A DNA stretch of 64,000 bases from Acetivibrio ethanolgignens (GTDB lineage: Bacteria > Bacillota > Clostridia > Lachnospirales > Lachnospiraceae). Numbering within the stretch: position 1 is the stretch's first letter; the number at the start of each line of letters is the position of its first letter. The stretch spans positions 1 through 64,000 of the forward strand of contig NZ_LNAM01000046.1 of NCBI RefSeq assembly GCF_001461035.1, written 5' to 3'. This document shows positions 45,793 through 54,616 of the stretch, one piece after another. Position numbers and translations under genes: made by a program. Under the pieces are notes generated by a model that worked only from the letters and a program-made list of their open reading frames with translations, did no database searches and was not told where the DNA came from.

Positions 45793-46962
45793 ATGTTACA
45801 TACTCCAGAAGGAGTCAGGGATATTTATAATGGGGAATGCAAGTGGAAACAGGGGCTTCTGAAAAGTCTTCACCAGGTATTTCATCTCTATGGCTTTGAA
45901 GACATAGAAACTCCGTCTTTTGAATTTTTTGAGGTTTTTAATAAAGAACGGGGAACCATACCTTCCAGAGAGATGTATAAGCTGTTTGACCGGGAAGGCA
46001 ATACCTTAGTTTTGCGGCCGGATATGACACCTTCGGTAGCCCGCTGTGCGGCGAAGTATTTTAAGGAGGAGAACCGGCCGATACGGTTGTGCTACAGTGG
46101 CAGTACTTTTATCAACAATGAAAGCCATAAGGGTAAGCTAAATGAGGTGACGCAGTTAGGAGCCGAGCTTTTGAATGACCAAAGTGTTGAAGCCGATGCA
46201 GAAATGCTTGCTATGACAGTAGAAGCCTTGAAAACGGCAGGACTTAAGGAATTTCAGGTTGAAGTGGGCCATGCTGATTTTTTGAATGGGCTTTTGGAGG
46301 AGGGCAGCTTTTCTGAGGAAGAAAGAATGGAGCTGAAGCTGCTTTTAGAGAGTAAAAATCTTTTTGGAATGGAAGAATTTTTGGAAAAAAGGAAGCTTCC
46401 TATGCATTTACAAGGGCTTCTGGCTATGTTGCCAGAGCTGTTTGGTACAATTGAGGATTTGCTTAAAATAGAAGCTCTGGTACAAAATGAACGTTCTACT
46501 AGAGCACTGGAGCGGTTAAAACGATTGTATCGGCTATTAGGCTTTTATGGACTGGAAAAGTACATTACCTTTGACCTTGGTATGCTGAGCCGCTATGATT
46601 ATTATACGGGAATTATTCTTAAGGCCTATACCTATGGCACAGGAGAACCAGTGGCTAAGGGTGGAAGATATGATTCTTTGGTTGGGCAGTTTGGAAAGGA
46701 TGCTCCGGCAATTGGTGTTGCGATTGTGGCGGATCAGCTTTTACTTGCTCTGGAGCGGCAGAAAAAAGGCTGGGAGGAGACAGCGGATTTGACGGTAATC
46801 CTGTACAGTGGAGAAAAAAGCAAGCAGGCAGTTTCTATGGCTGCTGAGCTTCGTAAATGTGGTAAGAGAGTATCCTTAGTATGCGTTCCTGCAGGTAACG
46901 AAAAAGAGTCGGCAAGGGATTACAAGGATGATAAGCAGATTGAAAAACTGATTGTGCTTTAG
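45793..46962 (+). CDS. hisZ: ATP phosphoribosyltransferase regulatory subunit
   Basis: A 389-residue HisRS-like paralogue lacking aminoacylation ability and the anticodon-binding domain. It shows class II core motifs (LVLRPDMTPSVARCAA; GGRYDSLVGQFG). HisZ forms a hetero-octamer with the short HisG encoded next and carries histidine feedback control. TTATG 45793 follows GGCGGCGG, a weak SD. First gene of the histidine operon. Confidence 0.9.
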   Translation: MLHTPEGVRDIYNGECKWKQGLLKSLHQVFHLYGFEDIETPSFEFFEVFNKERGTIPSREMYKLFDREGNTLVLRPDMTPSVARCAAKYFKEENRPIRLCYSGSTFINNESHKGKLNEVTQLGAELLNDQSVEADAEMLAMTVEALKTAGLKEFQVEVGHADFLNGLLEEGSFSEEERMELKLLLESKNLFGMEEFLEKRKLPMHLQGLLAMLPELFGTIEDLLKIEALVQNERSTRALERLKRLYRLLGFYGLEKYITFDLGMLSRYDYYTGIILKAYTYGTGEPVAKGGRYDSLVGQFGKDAPAIGVAIVADQLLLALERQKKGWEETADLTVILYSGEKSKQAVSMAAELRKCGKRVSLVCVPAGNEKESARDYKDDKQIEKLIVL

Positions 46963-46971
46963 GAGGCTTTC

Positions 46972-47619
46972 ATGGAGGATAAGAGATATATTACGTTTGC
47001 TCTGGCAAAGGGCAGGATTGCCCGCCAGACTATGGGAATATTGGAGCAGATAGGGATTACCTGTGAGGAAATTAAGAACAAGGATAGCCGGAAGCTTATT
47101 TTTGTAAATGAGGAACTAAGGCTTAAATTCTTTCTTGCCAAGGCAAGCGATGTACCTACGTATGTAGAGTATGGAGCTGCTGATTTGGGGGTTGTAGGAA
47201 AGGATACCATTCTGGAGGAGAACCGGAAAATTTACGAGGTTGTGGATCTGGGCCTTGGCAGATGCCGGATGTGCGTTGCAGGACCGCCAGAGGCGAAAAA
47301 GTATCTGGACAGCGGTGAGCTTATCCGGGTTGCGACAAAGTATCCGAATATAGCAAAAGGCTATTTTTATAATCGTCGGCATCAGACAGTAGAGATTATT
47401 AAGCTGAATGGTTCTATTGAGCTGGCACCCTTAGTAGGGCTTTCAGAGATGATTGTTGATATTGTAGAGACTGGCTCTACCTTGAAGGAAAACGGACTTG
47501 TGGTACTGGAGGAGATTTGTCCGTTATCGGCACGGATGGTAGTAAATCAGGTTAGTATGAAAATGGAAAAGGAACGGATTGGAAAGCTGATTCATGACTT
47601 AAAGGAAGTGCTTTCTTAA
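46972..47619 (+). CDS. hisG: ATP phosphoribosyltransferase, short form
   Basis: A 215-residue enzyme catalysing the first step of histidine biosynthesis (ATP + PRPP). It has only the catalytic domains; the C-terminal regulatory domain is absent, consistent with HisZ upstream. Motifs include [10 protein letters not shown] and the PRPP loop region [22 protein letters not shown] precedes the ATG, 9 bases after hisZ. Confidence 0.95.
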   Translation: MEDKRYITFALAKGRIARQTMGILEQIGITCEEIKNKDSRKLIFVNEELRLKFFLAKASDVPTYVEYGAADLGVVGKDTILEENRKIYEVVDLGLGRCRMCVAGPPEAKKYLDSGELIRVATKYPNIAKGYFYNRRHQTVEIIKLNGSIELAPLVGLSEMIVDIVETGSTLKENGLVVLEEICPLSARMVVNQVSMKMEKERIGKLIHDLKEVLS

Positions 47620-47642
47620 AACGGGAAGGGAGAAGAAACAGC

Positions 47643-48938
47643 ATGAGATGTCTGGAATTAACACAAGAGGTTAAGAAGAATATTTTAGAGGATTTGTTAG
47701 AACGGAGCCCAAACAGCTATGGAGGCTATGAAGCAGCTGTTTCAGAAATTATTGGGGCTGTTAAGGATAAGGGTGACGAGGCTTTGTTTTCCTATACAAA
47801 AAGGTTTGATGGCATTGAATTGGATGCAGAAAGTGTCAGAGTAACTCCAGAGGAGATAGAAGAAGCCTATACGCAGGTGGATGAGGAGTTTCTTGCAATT
47901 ATCAGAAAGGCTATTGAAAACATCCGGGTATACCATGAGAAGCAGAAGCAGTACAGCTGGTTTGACAGCACACCGCAGGGAACGATTCTGGGACAAAAGG
48001 TAACGCCTTTAGAGCGGGTTGGTGTATATGTACCGGGTGGCAAAGCAGCCTATCCTTCCTCGGTGCTTATGAATACTATTCCGGCAAAGGTAGCTGGAGT
48101 AGAAAAGATTATCATGGTAACACCGCCGGATAAAGAAGGCAGGGTGACACCAACAACACTGGTAGCTGCCAGGGAGGCTGGTGCAGATGAGATTTACAAG
48201 GTAGGTGGGGCTCAGGCAATAGCGGCATTGGCTTACGGAACAGAATCTATACCTAAGGTTCATAAAATTGTAGGTCCGGGTAATATTTATGTGGCTCTTG
48301 CTAAAAAAGCAGTTTATGGGTACGTTAGTATTGATTCTATAGCTGGACCAAGTGAAATCCTGGTGCTGGCAGATGAGACAGCTAACCCAAGATATGTGGC
48401 AGCTGACCTTTTATCTCAGGCAGAGCATGACGAGCTGGCTTCAGCAATTCTGGTTACAACCAGTAAGGAGCTTGCAAAGGAAGTTGAAAAGGAAATCGAA
48501 GGATTTTTACAGGTTCTTTCACGTCGTGAGATTCTGGAAAAATCACTGGAGAATTACGGTTATATCCTGATAGCAGATACAATGGAAATGGCCATTGATA
48601 CAGTAAATGAAATTGCTTCTGAGCATTTAGAGATTGTAACAAAGGATCCTTTCCAGATAATGACAAAGATTAAAAATGCCGGGGCTATTTTCCTGGGAGA
48701 GTATTCCAGTGAGCCGTTGGGAGATTATTTTGCAGGACCGAATCATGTACTTCCTACCAATGGTACGGCAAAGTTTTTCTCGCCTCTTAGTGTAGATGAT
48801 TTTATAAAGAAATCCAGTATTATTTCTTATTCAAGAGAGGCACTGTATCCATTTCACCAGGATATCGTAAGCTTTGCTAAGGCGGAAGGTCTGACTGCTC
48901 ATGCAAATTCTATTGCAGTCCGCTTTGAAAAGGAGTAA
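47643..48938 (+). CDS. hisD: Histidinol dehydrogenase
   Basis: A 431-residue zinc enzyme making histidine from histidinol in two NAD-linked oxidations. Signature region: [17 protein letters not shown], then [15 protein letters not shown] and [15 protein letters not shown]-terminal [18 protein letters not shown]. Full length. GGGAAGGGAG upstream; part of the hisZGD run. Confidence 0.96.
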   Translation: MRCLELTQEVKKNILEDLLERSPNSYGGYEAAVSEIIGAVKDKGDEALFSYTKRFDGIELDAESVRVTPEEIEEAYTQVDEEFLAIIRKAIENIRVYHEKQKQYSWFDSTPQGTILGQKVTPLERVGVYVPGGKAAYPSSVLMNTIPAKVAGVEKIIMVTPPDKEGRVTPTTLVAAREAGADEIYKVGGAQAIAALAYGTESIPKVHKIVGPGNIYVALAKKAVYGYVSIDSIAGPSEILVLADETANPRYVAADLLSQAEHDELASAILVTTSKELAKEVEKEIEGFLQVLSRREILEKSLENYGYILIADTMEMAIDTVNEIASEHLEIVTKDPFQIMTKIKNAGAIFLGEYSSEPLGDYFAGPNHVLPTNGTAKFFSPLSVDDFIKKSSIISYSREALYPFHQDIVSFAKAEGLTAHANSIAVRFEKE

Positions 48939-49022
48939 AATAGTTAATAGAAAAGCAGAAGATGCCGATATACTATTAGAAGTGTAAATAAACATATGTC
49001 AACAGATCAAAGGAGTGATAAT

Positions 49023-49724
49023 ATGGCAGCTGGTTTTAATGTTAATAACAATGCGAACCTGTTTAACAGTATGTTCGGAACGACAGCCACAGGCGGCAGT
49101 ACAGGAGGTAGTTCTGTCCTGGGCGACTATGCAATGATTCGAAGCGGAGCCTATAAAAAGCTTTTGAATGCGTACTATGATAAGAAGGAAAAGGCCGAAG
49201 GTACTGATTCAACAGAGGACACTGCAGAGCAAAAGGCAGAAAAAACGGCACTTATGACAATTAAGGCTGCAGCTTCTGAGTTAAAGGACGCAGCTACAGC
49301 TCTTAGTGCAGCAGAAGGTACCGGTGAAGAGAGACTGGAAAAGGCAAAGAGCCTTGTGAAGGCTTATAATGCCCTGTTAGACAGCACGCAGGATGTAGAG
49401 AATACCAAGATATTACAGAAGACTCTCTGGATGATTAGTGATATGAAAGCAAATGATGGGCTTTTAGAGGACGCTGGCATTACAATTGGGGCAGATAATA
49501 AGCTTATTTTAAATGAAGAGAAGTTCAAGGCTGCAGATAAAAGTGTACTGGACACCTTATTTACTGGCAGAAGCTCTTTGATGGGCAAGGTGGGAAATAA
49601 GACCTTTGATATTGTAAACAGGGCTGCAGAGGCTGTTACAAAGCTGAAGGGCGGTTCTGTATATACCGATAAGGGGGCTTATACAAAGCTGAATACCAGT
49701 ACCTTATACGATGGATTATTCTAA
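49023..49724 (+). CDS. FliD-like protein of unknown role inside the his operon
   Basis: A 233-residue protein. It begins with an Asn/Gly/Ser-rich stretch (GFNVNNNANLFNSMFG), followed by helical and heptad-like segments (LKDAATALSAAEGTGEERLE; AKSLVKAYNALLDSTQDVE). The later part, LWMISDMKANDGLLEDAGIT, then DNKLILNEEKFKAAD and LDTLFTGRSSLMGKV, matches the pattern of the C-terminal region of flagellar cap protein FliD (lGI ... dGkL.lDe.kl ... lFtG). No signal peptide or TM. ATG 49023 has AAAGGAG 7 bases upstream; an earlier in-frame ATG at 48996 has no SD. Its place between hisD and hisB is unexplained. Confidence 0.65.
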   Translation: MAAGFNVNNNANLFNSMFGTTATGGSTGGSSVLGDYAMIRSGAYKKLLNAYYDKKEKAEGTDSTEDTAEQKAEKTALMTIKAAASELKDAATALSAAEGTGEERLEKAKSLVKAYNALLDSTQDVENTKILQKTLWMISDMKANDGLLEDAGITIGADNKLILNEEKFKAADKSVLDTLFTGRSSLMGKVGNKTFDIVNRAAEAVTKLKGGSVYTDKGAYTKLNTSTLYDGLF

Positions 49725-49753
49725 CTAATTTGCTTAGCTTGAAAGGATGACAG

Positions 49754-50344
49754 ATGATAGCACGGACAAGTGAAATTAGCAGAAAAACAAAGGAAACGGA
49801 AATTACCATAAAGCTTTGTCTGGATGGCAGTGGAGAAAGCCGCATACTTACAGGTATCGGCTTTTTCGACCATATGCTGACAGGCTTTGCAAAGCATGGT
49901 TTTTTTGACTTAGAGCTTACTTGTAAAGGGGATCTTGAGGTAGATACCCACCATACCGTTGAGGATGTAGGAATTGTTCTCGGGCAGGCGATTCGGGAAG
50001 CCCTGGGAGATAAGACAGGTATCCGCCGGTATGGCTATTTTATTCTGCCAATGGATGAAACCTTGATGCTTTGCTCCCTGGATTTGTCGGGAAGACCCTA
50101 CTTTAATTTTGACACCAGCTTTACGGCAGAGCGTCTGGGAGAGCTGGAGACGGAAACGATACGGGAATTTTTATATGCAGTTTCCTACAGTGCAGGTATG
50201 AATCTGCATATAAAGGAGCTGGCAGGAGAAAATAATCACCATAAGGTAGAAGCCATATTTAAGGCCTTTGGAAAGGCTTTGGATGAAGCGACAGGCTGGG
50301 AGCCCAGAAATAAAGGCATTCTTTCTACCAAGGGAGCACTATAA
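49754..50344 (+). CDS. hisB: Imidazoleglycerol-phosphate dehydratase
   Basis: A 196-residue manganese enzyme of the sixth histidine step. Monofunctional: no HAD phosphatase domain. The two repeats carry metal-binding histidines: [16 protein letters not shown] with [10 protein letters not shown], and [29 protein letters not shown] supplies the SD. Confidence 0.96.
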   Translation: MIARTSEISRKTKETEITIKLCLDGSGESRILTGIGFFDHMLTGFAKHGFFDLELTCKGDLEVDTHHTVEDVGIVLGQAIREALGDKTGIRRYGYFILPMDETLMLCSLDLSGRPYFNFDTSFTAERLGELETETIREFLYAVSYSAGMNLHIKELAGENNHHKVEAIFKAFGKALDEATGWEPRNKGILSTKGAL

Positions 50345-50358
50345 AAGGAGTAAAAGCC

Positions 50359-51621
50359 ATGGCATATAAAAAGATAATTGCATACATCAATGCAGAAAAT
50401 GAAATGGATAATGTAGTTTTAAAAGCAGCAGAAAAATATTCCCATGAAGGAGCGGATGAGCTGTTTATTTACAATTATGCAAAGGATACAGCTTCCCGGG
50501 AAGAGTTTTTAAAGCTTTTAAAGAAGATTGCCGGTGTGGTGGATATTCCGTTTTCTGCAGGCTATTATATTGAGAATTTTGAGGATGTGAAAAAGCTTTT
50601 ATATACGGGAGCTTCTCAGATTGTCATTCGTGAAGAGCTTATGACGAATGAGGAGAGTCTGGAGGAAGCTATTGAGAGGTTTGGTTCAGATAAGTTCATT
50701 ATTGAAACGGATGCCAACGGTGATTTTTCTGCTTATGAAAAATCCATTCATTGGGAAAGAATGGGCTTTGATACGATTTTGCTGAAGCATGTAAATGCCT
50801 CTGTCCGCTTGGAGGAAAATATCAATCGCTCCAATCTTCCGGTGATTATCCGTGACAGCCTGACCCGCCACATGATTGGTGATATAATAAATATCAATAA
50901 TGTGCTTGGTGTAGCAACAAACTATTACCGGGATAAGGATTTAATGAAAGCAAAGCAGGGCTTGAAGGAAAATGGAGTTTTAATTAATCTGTTTGAAAGC
51001 AGTATGGCTTTTTCCCAATTTAAGAAAAACAGTGATGGTCTGGTGCCGGTTATTACTCAGGATTATAAGACCGGTGAAGTATTGATGTTAGCTTATATGA
51101 ATGAGGAGGCTTATCAGAAGACAATTGAAACAGGGAAAATGGTATATTACAGCCGTAGTCGTCAGAAGCTTTGGTGCAAGGGAGAAACTTCTGGACATCA
51201 TCAGTATGTAAAACACTTGATGATTGACTGTGATAGTGATACAATATTAGCAAAGGTTCGTCAGATTGGTGCAGCCTGCCATACAGGGCATGCTACCTGC
51301 TTTTTTACCGATTTGGTAAAAAAAGAATATGACGATACTAATCCGTTGACGGTATTTCAGGATGTTTATGATATCATAAAGGATCGAAAGCAGAATCCCA
51401 AGGAGGGCTCTTATACTAATTATCTTTTTGATAAGGGAATTGACAAGATTCTAAAAAAGTGTGGAGAAGAGGCTACGGAGATTGTCATAGCGGCTAAGAA
51501 TCCGGAAACAGAGGAACTAAAATATGAGATAAGTGATTTTCTTTATCATCTGATGGTTTTAATGGCAGAATGTGGTTTAAGCTGGAATGATGTAATAAAG
51601 GAACTGGCTCATCGAAGATAA
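50359..51621 (+). CDS. hisIE: HisI-HisE bifunctional enzyme with N-terminal HisF/HisA-like domain
   Basis: A 420-residue fusion. Residues ~1-215 resemble a HisA/HisF TIM barrel ([34 protein letters not shown]). The Asp that is catalytic in strand 1 of HisF (CLDV) is replaced by Asn in AYIN, so the domain is probably not an active cyclase. Residues ~225-325 are HisI ([28 protein letters not shown], metal Cys and Asp). The last ~90 are HisE ([13 protein letters not shown]). HisI and HisE perform steps 2 and 3. AAAAGGAG precedes ATG 50359, 14 bases after hisB. Confidence 0.9.
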   Translation: MAYKKIIAYINAENEMDNVVLKAAEKYSHEGADELFIYNYAKDTASREEFLKLLKKIAGVVDIPFSAGYYIENFEDVKKLLYTGASQIVIREELMTNEESLEEAIERFGSDKFIIETDANGDFSAYEKSIHWERMGFDTILLKHVNASVRLEENINRSNLPVIIRDSLTRHMIGDIININNVLGVATNYYRDKDLMKAKQGLKENGVLINLFESSMAFSQFKKNSDGLVPVITQDYKTGEVLMLAYMNEEAYQKTIETGKMVYYSRSRQKLWCKGETSGHHQYVKHLMIDCDSDTILAKVRQIGAACHTGHATCFFTDLVKKEYDDTNPLTVFQDVYDIIKDRKQNPKEGSYTNYLFDKGIDKILKKCGEEATEIVIAAKNPETEELKYEISDFLYHLMVLMAECGLSWNDVIKELAHRR

Positions 51622-51634
51622 TCAGGAGGGAATT

Positions 51635-51754
51635 ATGGCATTTTTAAGTGGGTTTGTAAGTTATGCAATTAAGTTTATTGTGTTTGGTGTAGTAGCAATA
51701 GCAGGAGTATTTTTAGGGAAATCTCTGCGTGAAAAAAAGAATGCCTCCAAATAA
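51635..51754 (+). CDS. 39-residue single-pass membrane peptide
   Basis: A short frame starting MAFLSGFVSYAIKF with one TM helix (about 10-29) and a basic tail (GKSLREKKNASK). SD AGGAGGG lies 4-5 bases before the ATG and the gene starts 13 bases after hisIE, so it is cotranscribed as the last gene of the operon, just before the terminator. Function unknown. The strong SD and the clean helix-plus-basic-tail design argue that it is translated. Confidence 0.6.
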   Translation: MAFLSGFVSYAIKFIVFGVVAIAGVFLGKSLREKKNASK

Positions 51755-51768
51755 GCTTTGGAAAAAGG

Positions 51769-51806
51769 AAGGGAGTTCGCAAAATTAGGCGGACTCCCTT
51801 ATTTTG
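51769..51806 (+). terminator. Terminator of the his operon
   Basis: AAGGGAGTTCGC (51769-51780) pairs with GCGGACTCCCTT (51789-51800) with one T-G pair, then ATTTTG. Confidence 0.75.
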
Positions 51807-51808
51807 AT

Positions 51809-51837
51809 TTGACAAAGATAGAAAGAACCCGTATAAT
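51809..51837 (+). promoter_or_regulatory. Consensus promoter of alaS
   Basis: TTGACA (51809-51814), exactly 17 bases, TATAAT (51832-51837): both hexamers perfect. The leader from about 51844 to the ATG is some 45 bases, with no room for a T-box. Confidence 0.85.
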
Positions 51838-51887
51838 AATAAATTAGCGAATTATTGAATTTAATAGATAGCATGGAGGAATAACAA

Positions 51888-54542
51888 ATGAAAGCATATG
51901 GAGTAAACGAGCTTCGCCGGCTGTATCTGGAATTTTTTGAAAGTAAAGAGCATCTGGCGTTAAAGAGCTTTTCCTTAGTACCACATAACGACAACAGTCT
52001 GTTGCTAATTAACTCCGGTATGGCACCTATGAAGCCTTATTTTACAGGACAGGAAATCCCACCAAGAAGAAGAGTGACGACCTGTCAGAAGTGTATTCGT
52101 ACCGGTGATATTGAAAATGTAGGTAAGACGGCAAGACATCTTACCTTCTTTGAGATGCTAGGAAATTTCTCCTTTGGCGATTATTTTAAAAGAGAAGCGA
52201 TCCACTGGTCCTGGGAATTCTTAACCGAGGTTGTTGGTATGGATAAGGAGCGTCTGTATCCATCTATCTATGCAGAGGATGAAGAGGCTTTTGATATCTG
52301 GACAAAGGAAATTGGTGTACCTGCAGAGAAGATTACCCGGTTTGAGCGGGATGAGAATGGTGAATGTGATAATTTCTGGGAGCATGGTGCAGGTCCTTGT
52401 GGCCCTTGCTCTGAGATTTACTATGACCGTGGACTGAAATATGGCTGCGGCAGTCCGGATTGTAAGGTGGGCTGTGAGTGTGACCGTTTCATGGAGGTAT
52501 GGAACAATGTATTTACCCAGTTTGAAAGTGATGGAAACCGCCACTATACTGAGCTGGAGCAGAAGAACATTGATACCGGTATGGGGCTGGAGCGTCTGGC
52601 AGTTGTAGTTCAGGATGTAGATTCGGTATTTGATATTGATACAATGAAGGCTATCCGTGATGAGGTATGCCGTCTGGCAAATGTTACCTATCAGCAGGAT
52701 GAAAAGACAGATGTTTCTATTCGTCTGATTACTGACCATATCCGTTCCGTTACCTTTATGGTATCTGACGGTATTATGCCTTCCAATGAAGGACGTGGTT
52801 ATGTACTCCGCCGTCTGTTACGTCGTGCAGCCCGCCATGGACGTTTACTCGGTATCCAGGATAAGTTCCTTGCAAAGCTTTGCAATACGGTAATTGAAGA
52901 GTGTAAGGATGGTTATCCAGAGCTGTTCGAAAAGAAAGAGATGATTTTCAAGGTATTAAGCCAGGAGGAAGAAAAGTTCTATAAGACTATTGACCAGGGA
53001 CTTTCTATTCTGTCAGAGATGGCAGAGGAGCTTATAAAGTCTGCTGGTAAGGTACTGGCTGGTGAAGATGCCTTCAAGCTTTATGATACCTATGGCTTCC
53101 CAATTGATTTAACTAAGGAAATCCTGGAGGAAAAGGGCCTTACCATTGACGAAGAGGGTTTTAAGACCGCTATGGAGGAGCAGAGACAGAAGGCAAGAGC
53201 TGCCAGAAAGACTACCAACTATATGGGAGCAGATGTTACTGTATACCAGTCTATTGATGTAGCTGTTTCCAGCAAGTTTGTGGGCTATGACCGTCTGGAG
53301 CATGAGTCTGAGATTACCGTACTTACTACAGAGGAGGAGCTTACAGAGGCTCTGACCGATGGACAGACCGGTACGATTATTGTTAATGAAACACCATTCT
53401 ACGCTACGATGGGTGGTCAGCAGGGCGATATTGGTGTAATCAAGACAGCAGACGGTGAATTTACCGTTGAGGATACCATTAAGCTGCAGGGTACGAAAAT
53501 TGGCCATGTAGGAAAGATGACAAAGGGTATGCTAAAGGTTGGCGACAAGGTTACCTTATCTGTATGTGAGAAGAACCGTACAGATACCTGCAAAAACCAC
53601 AGTGCGACCCACCTTCTTCAGAAGGCTCTGCGTACCGTACTGGGAAATCATGTAGAACAGGCTGGTTCTTATGTAGCAGCTGACCGTCTGCGTTTTGACT
53701 TTACCCATTTCTCAGCCTTGACAAAAGAGGAAATTGCTAAGGTTGAGGCGATTGTAAATGAAGAAATCAGCAAGGGTCTGAATGTAGAGACTATGGAAAT
53801 GACCCTGGAGGAAGCAAAGAAAACCGGTGCTATGGCATTGTTTGGTGAGAAATATGGTGAAAAAGTTCGTGTCGTAAAAATGGGCGATTTCAGTATTGAG
53901 CTTTGCGGTGGAACCCATGTTAAGAATACCTCTGCGATTACTGCATTAAAGATTGTTTCCGAGAGTGGTATTGCAGCTGGTGTCAGAAGAATTGAGGCCC
54001 TCACCTCCCAGGGGGTATTTGCTTATTATAACCATCTGGAGGAGGAGCTTCATGAAGCGGCTAAGGCTGCTAAGACAGAGCCTGCCGGACTGGTAAAGAG
54101 AATCGAAGGTATGCAGGAGGAATTAAAGGCTCTCCAGGCAGAAAATCAGAAGCTGAAGGCAAAGGCTGCAAAGGATGCCCTTGGAGATGTGATGGATAAG
54201 GTAGTAGAGATTAAGGGCGTTAAGGTATTAGCTGCCAAGCTTGAAAACGTGGATATGAATGAGCTTCGTAACCTGGGCGATTCCTTAAAGGAGAAGCTGG
54301 GTGAGGGAGTTGTTCTCCTGGCTTCTGCAAAGGATGACAAGGTAAGCTTGATTTCTATGGCTACCGAGGGCGCTATGAAGGCAGGTGCCCATGCAGGCAA
54401 TCTGATTAAGGAGGTAGCTTCCATGGTAGGCGGTGGCGGCGGCGGTCGTCCAAATATGGCTCAGGCTGGTGGTAAGAATCCATCCGGTATTGAGGCTGCC
54501 CTGGCAAAGGCAAAGGAAGTTGTCGAAGGACAGATTAAATAA
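51888..54542 (+). CDS. alaS: Alanyl-tRNA synthetase
   Basis: An 884-residue class II synthetase. Order: catalytic core (MAPMKPYF, TARHLTFFEMLGNFSFGDYF, RGYVLRRLLRRAARHGRLL), editing domain with zinc ligands NHSATHLLQKALR and ELCGGTHV, then a coiled coil and C-Ala domain with a Gly-rich GGGGGGRP near the end, which is a normal DHHA1 feature. GGAGG lies 8 bases before ATG 51888. Monocistronic; no T-box, unlike some Firmicutes alaS genes. Confidence 0.97.
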   Translation: MKAYGVNELRRLYLEFFESKEHLALKSFSLVPHNDNSLLLINSGMAPMKPYFTGQEIPPRRRVTTCQKCIRTGDIENVGKTARHLTFFEMLGNFSFGDYFKREAIHWSWEFLTEVVGMDKERLYPSIYAEDEEAFDIWTKEIGVPAEKITRFERDENGECDNFWEHGAGPCGPCSEIYYDRGLKYGCGSPDCKVGCECDRFMEVWNNVFTQFESDGNRHYTELEQKNIDTGMGLERLAVVVQDVDSVFDIDTMKAIRDEVCRLANVTYQQDEKTDVSIRLITDHIRSVTFMVSDGIMPSNEGRGYVLRRLLRRAARHGRLLGIQDKFLAKLCNTVIEECKDGYPELFEKKEMIFKVLSQEEEKFYKTIDQGLSILSEMAEELIKSAGKVLAGEDAFKLYDTYGFPIDLTKEILEEKGLTIDEEGFKTAMEEQRQKARAARKTTNYMGADVTVYQSIDVAVSSKFVGYDRLEHESEITVLTTEEELTEALTDGQTGTIIVNETPFYATMGGQQGDIGVIKTADGEFTVEDTIKLQGTKIGHVGKMTKGMLKVGDKVTLSVCEKNRTDTCKNHSATHLLQKALRTVLGNHVEQAGSYVAADRLRFDFTHFSALTKEEIAKVEAIVNEEISKGLNVETMEMTLEEAKKTGAMALFGEKYGEKVRVVKMGDFSIELCGGTHVKNTSAITALKIVSESGIAAGVRRIEALTSQGVFAYYNHLEEELHEAAKAAKTEPAGLVKRIEGMQEELKALQAENQKLKAKAAKDALGDVMDKVVEIKGVKVLAAKLENVDMNELRNLGDSLKEKLGEGVVLLASAKDDKVSLISMATEGAMKAGAHAGNLIKEVASMVGGGGGGRPNMAQAGGKNPSGIEAALAKAKEVVEGQIK

Positions 54543-54556
54543 AAGAAATGCTTGAA

Positions 54557-54592
54557 TAAAGGCTGATATACGCTTGGTATATCGGCCTTTCT
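54557..54592 (+). terminator. Terminator of alaS
   Basis: AAGGCTGATATAC (54559-54571) pairs with GTATATCGGCCTT (54577-54589) apart from one mismatch, then TCT. The following kinase gene begins 28 bases later. Confidence 0.65.
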
Positions 54593-54616
54593 AAGCAGAA
54601 AAAGAAAAGGTATTAT

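Noticed and set aside
51838-51887. T-box leader for alaS
   Set aside because: The leader is about 45 bases, too short for a specifier loop and antiterminator.
52221-52739. 172-codon minus-strand frame in alaS
   Set aside because: Mirrors the alaS catalytic core; no SD and no similarity to a family.
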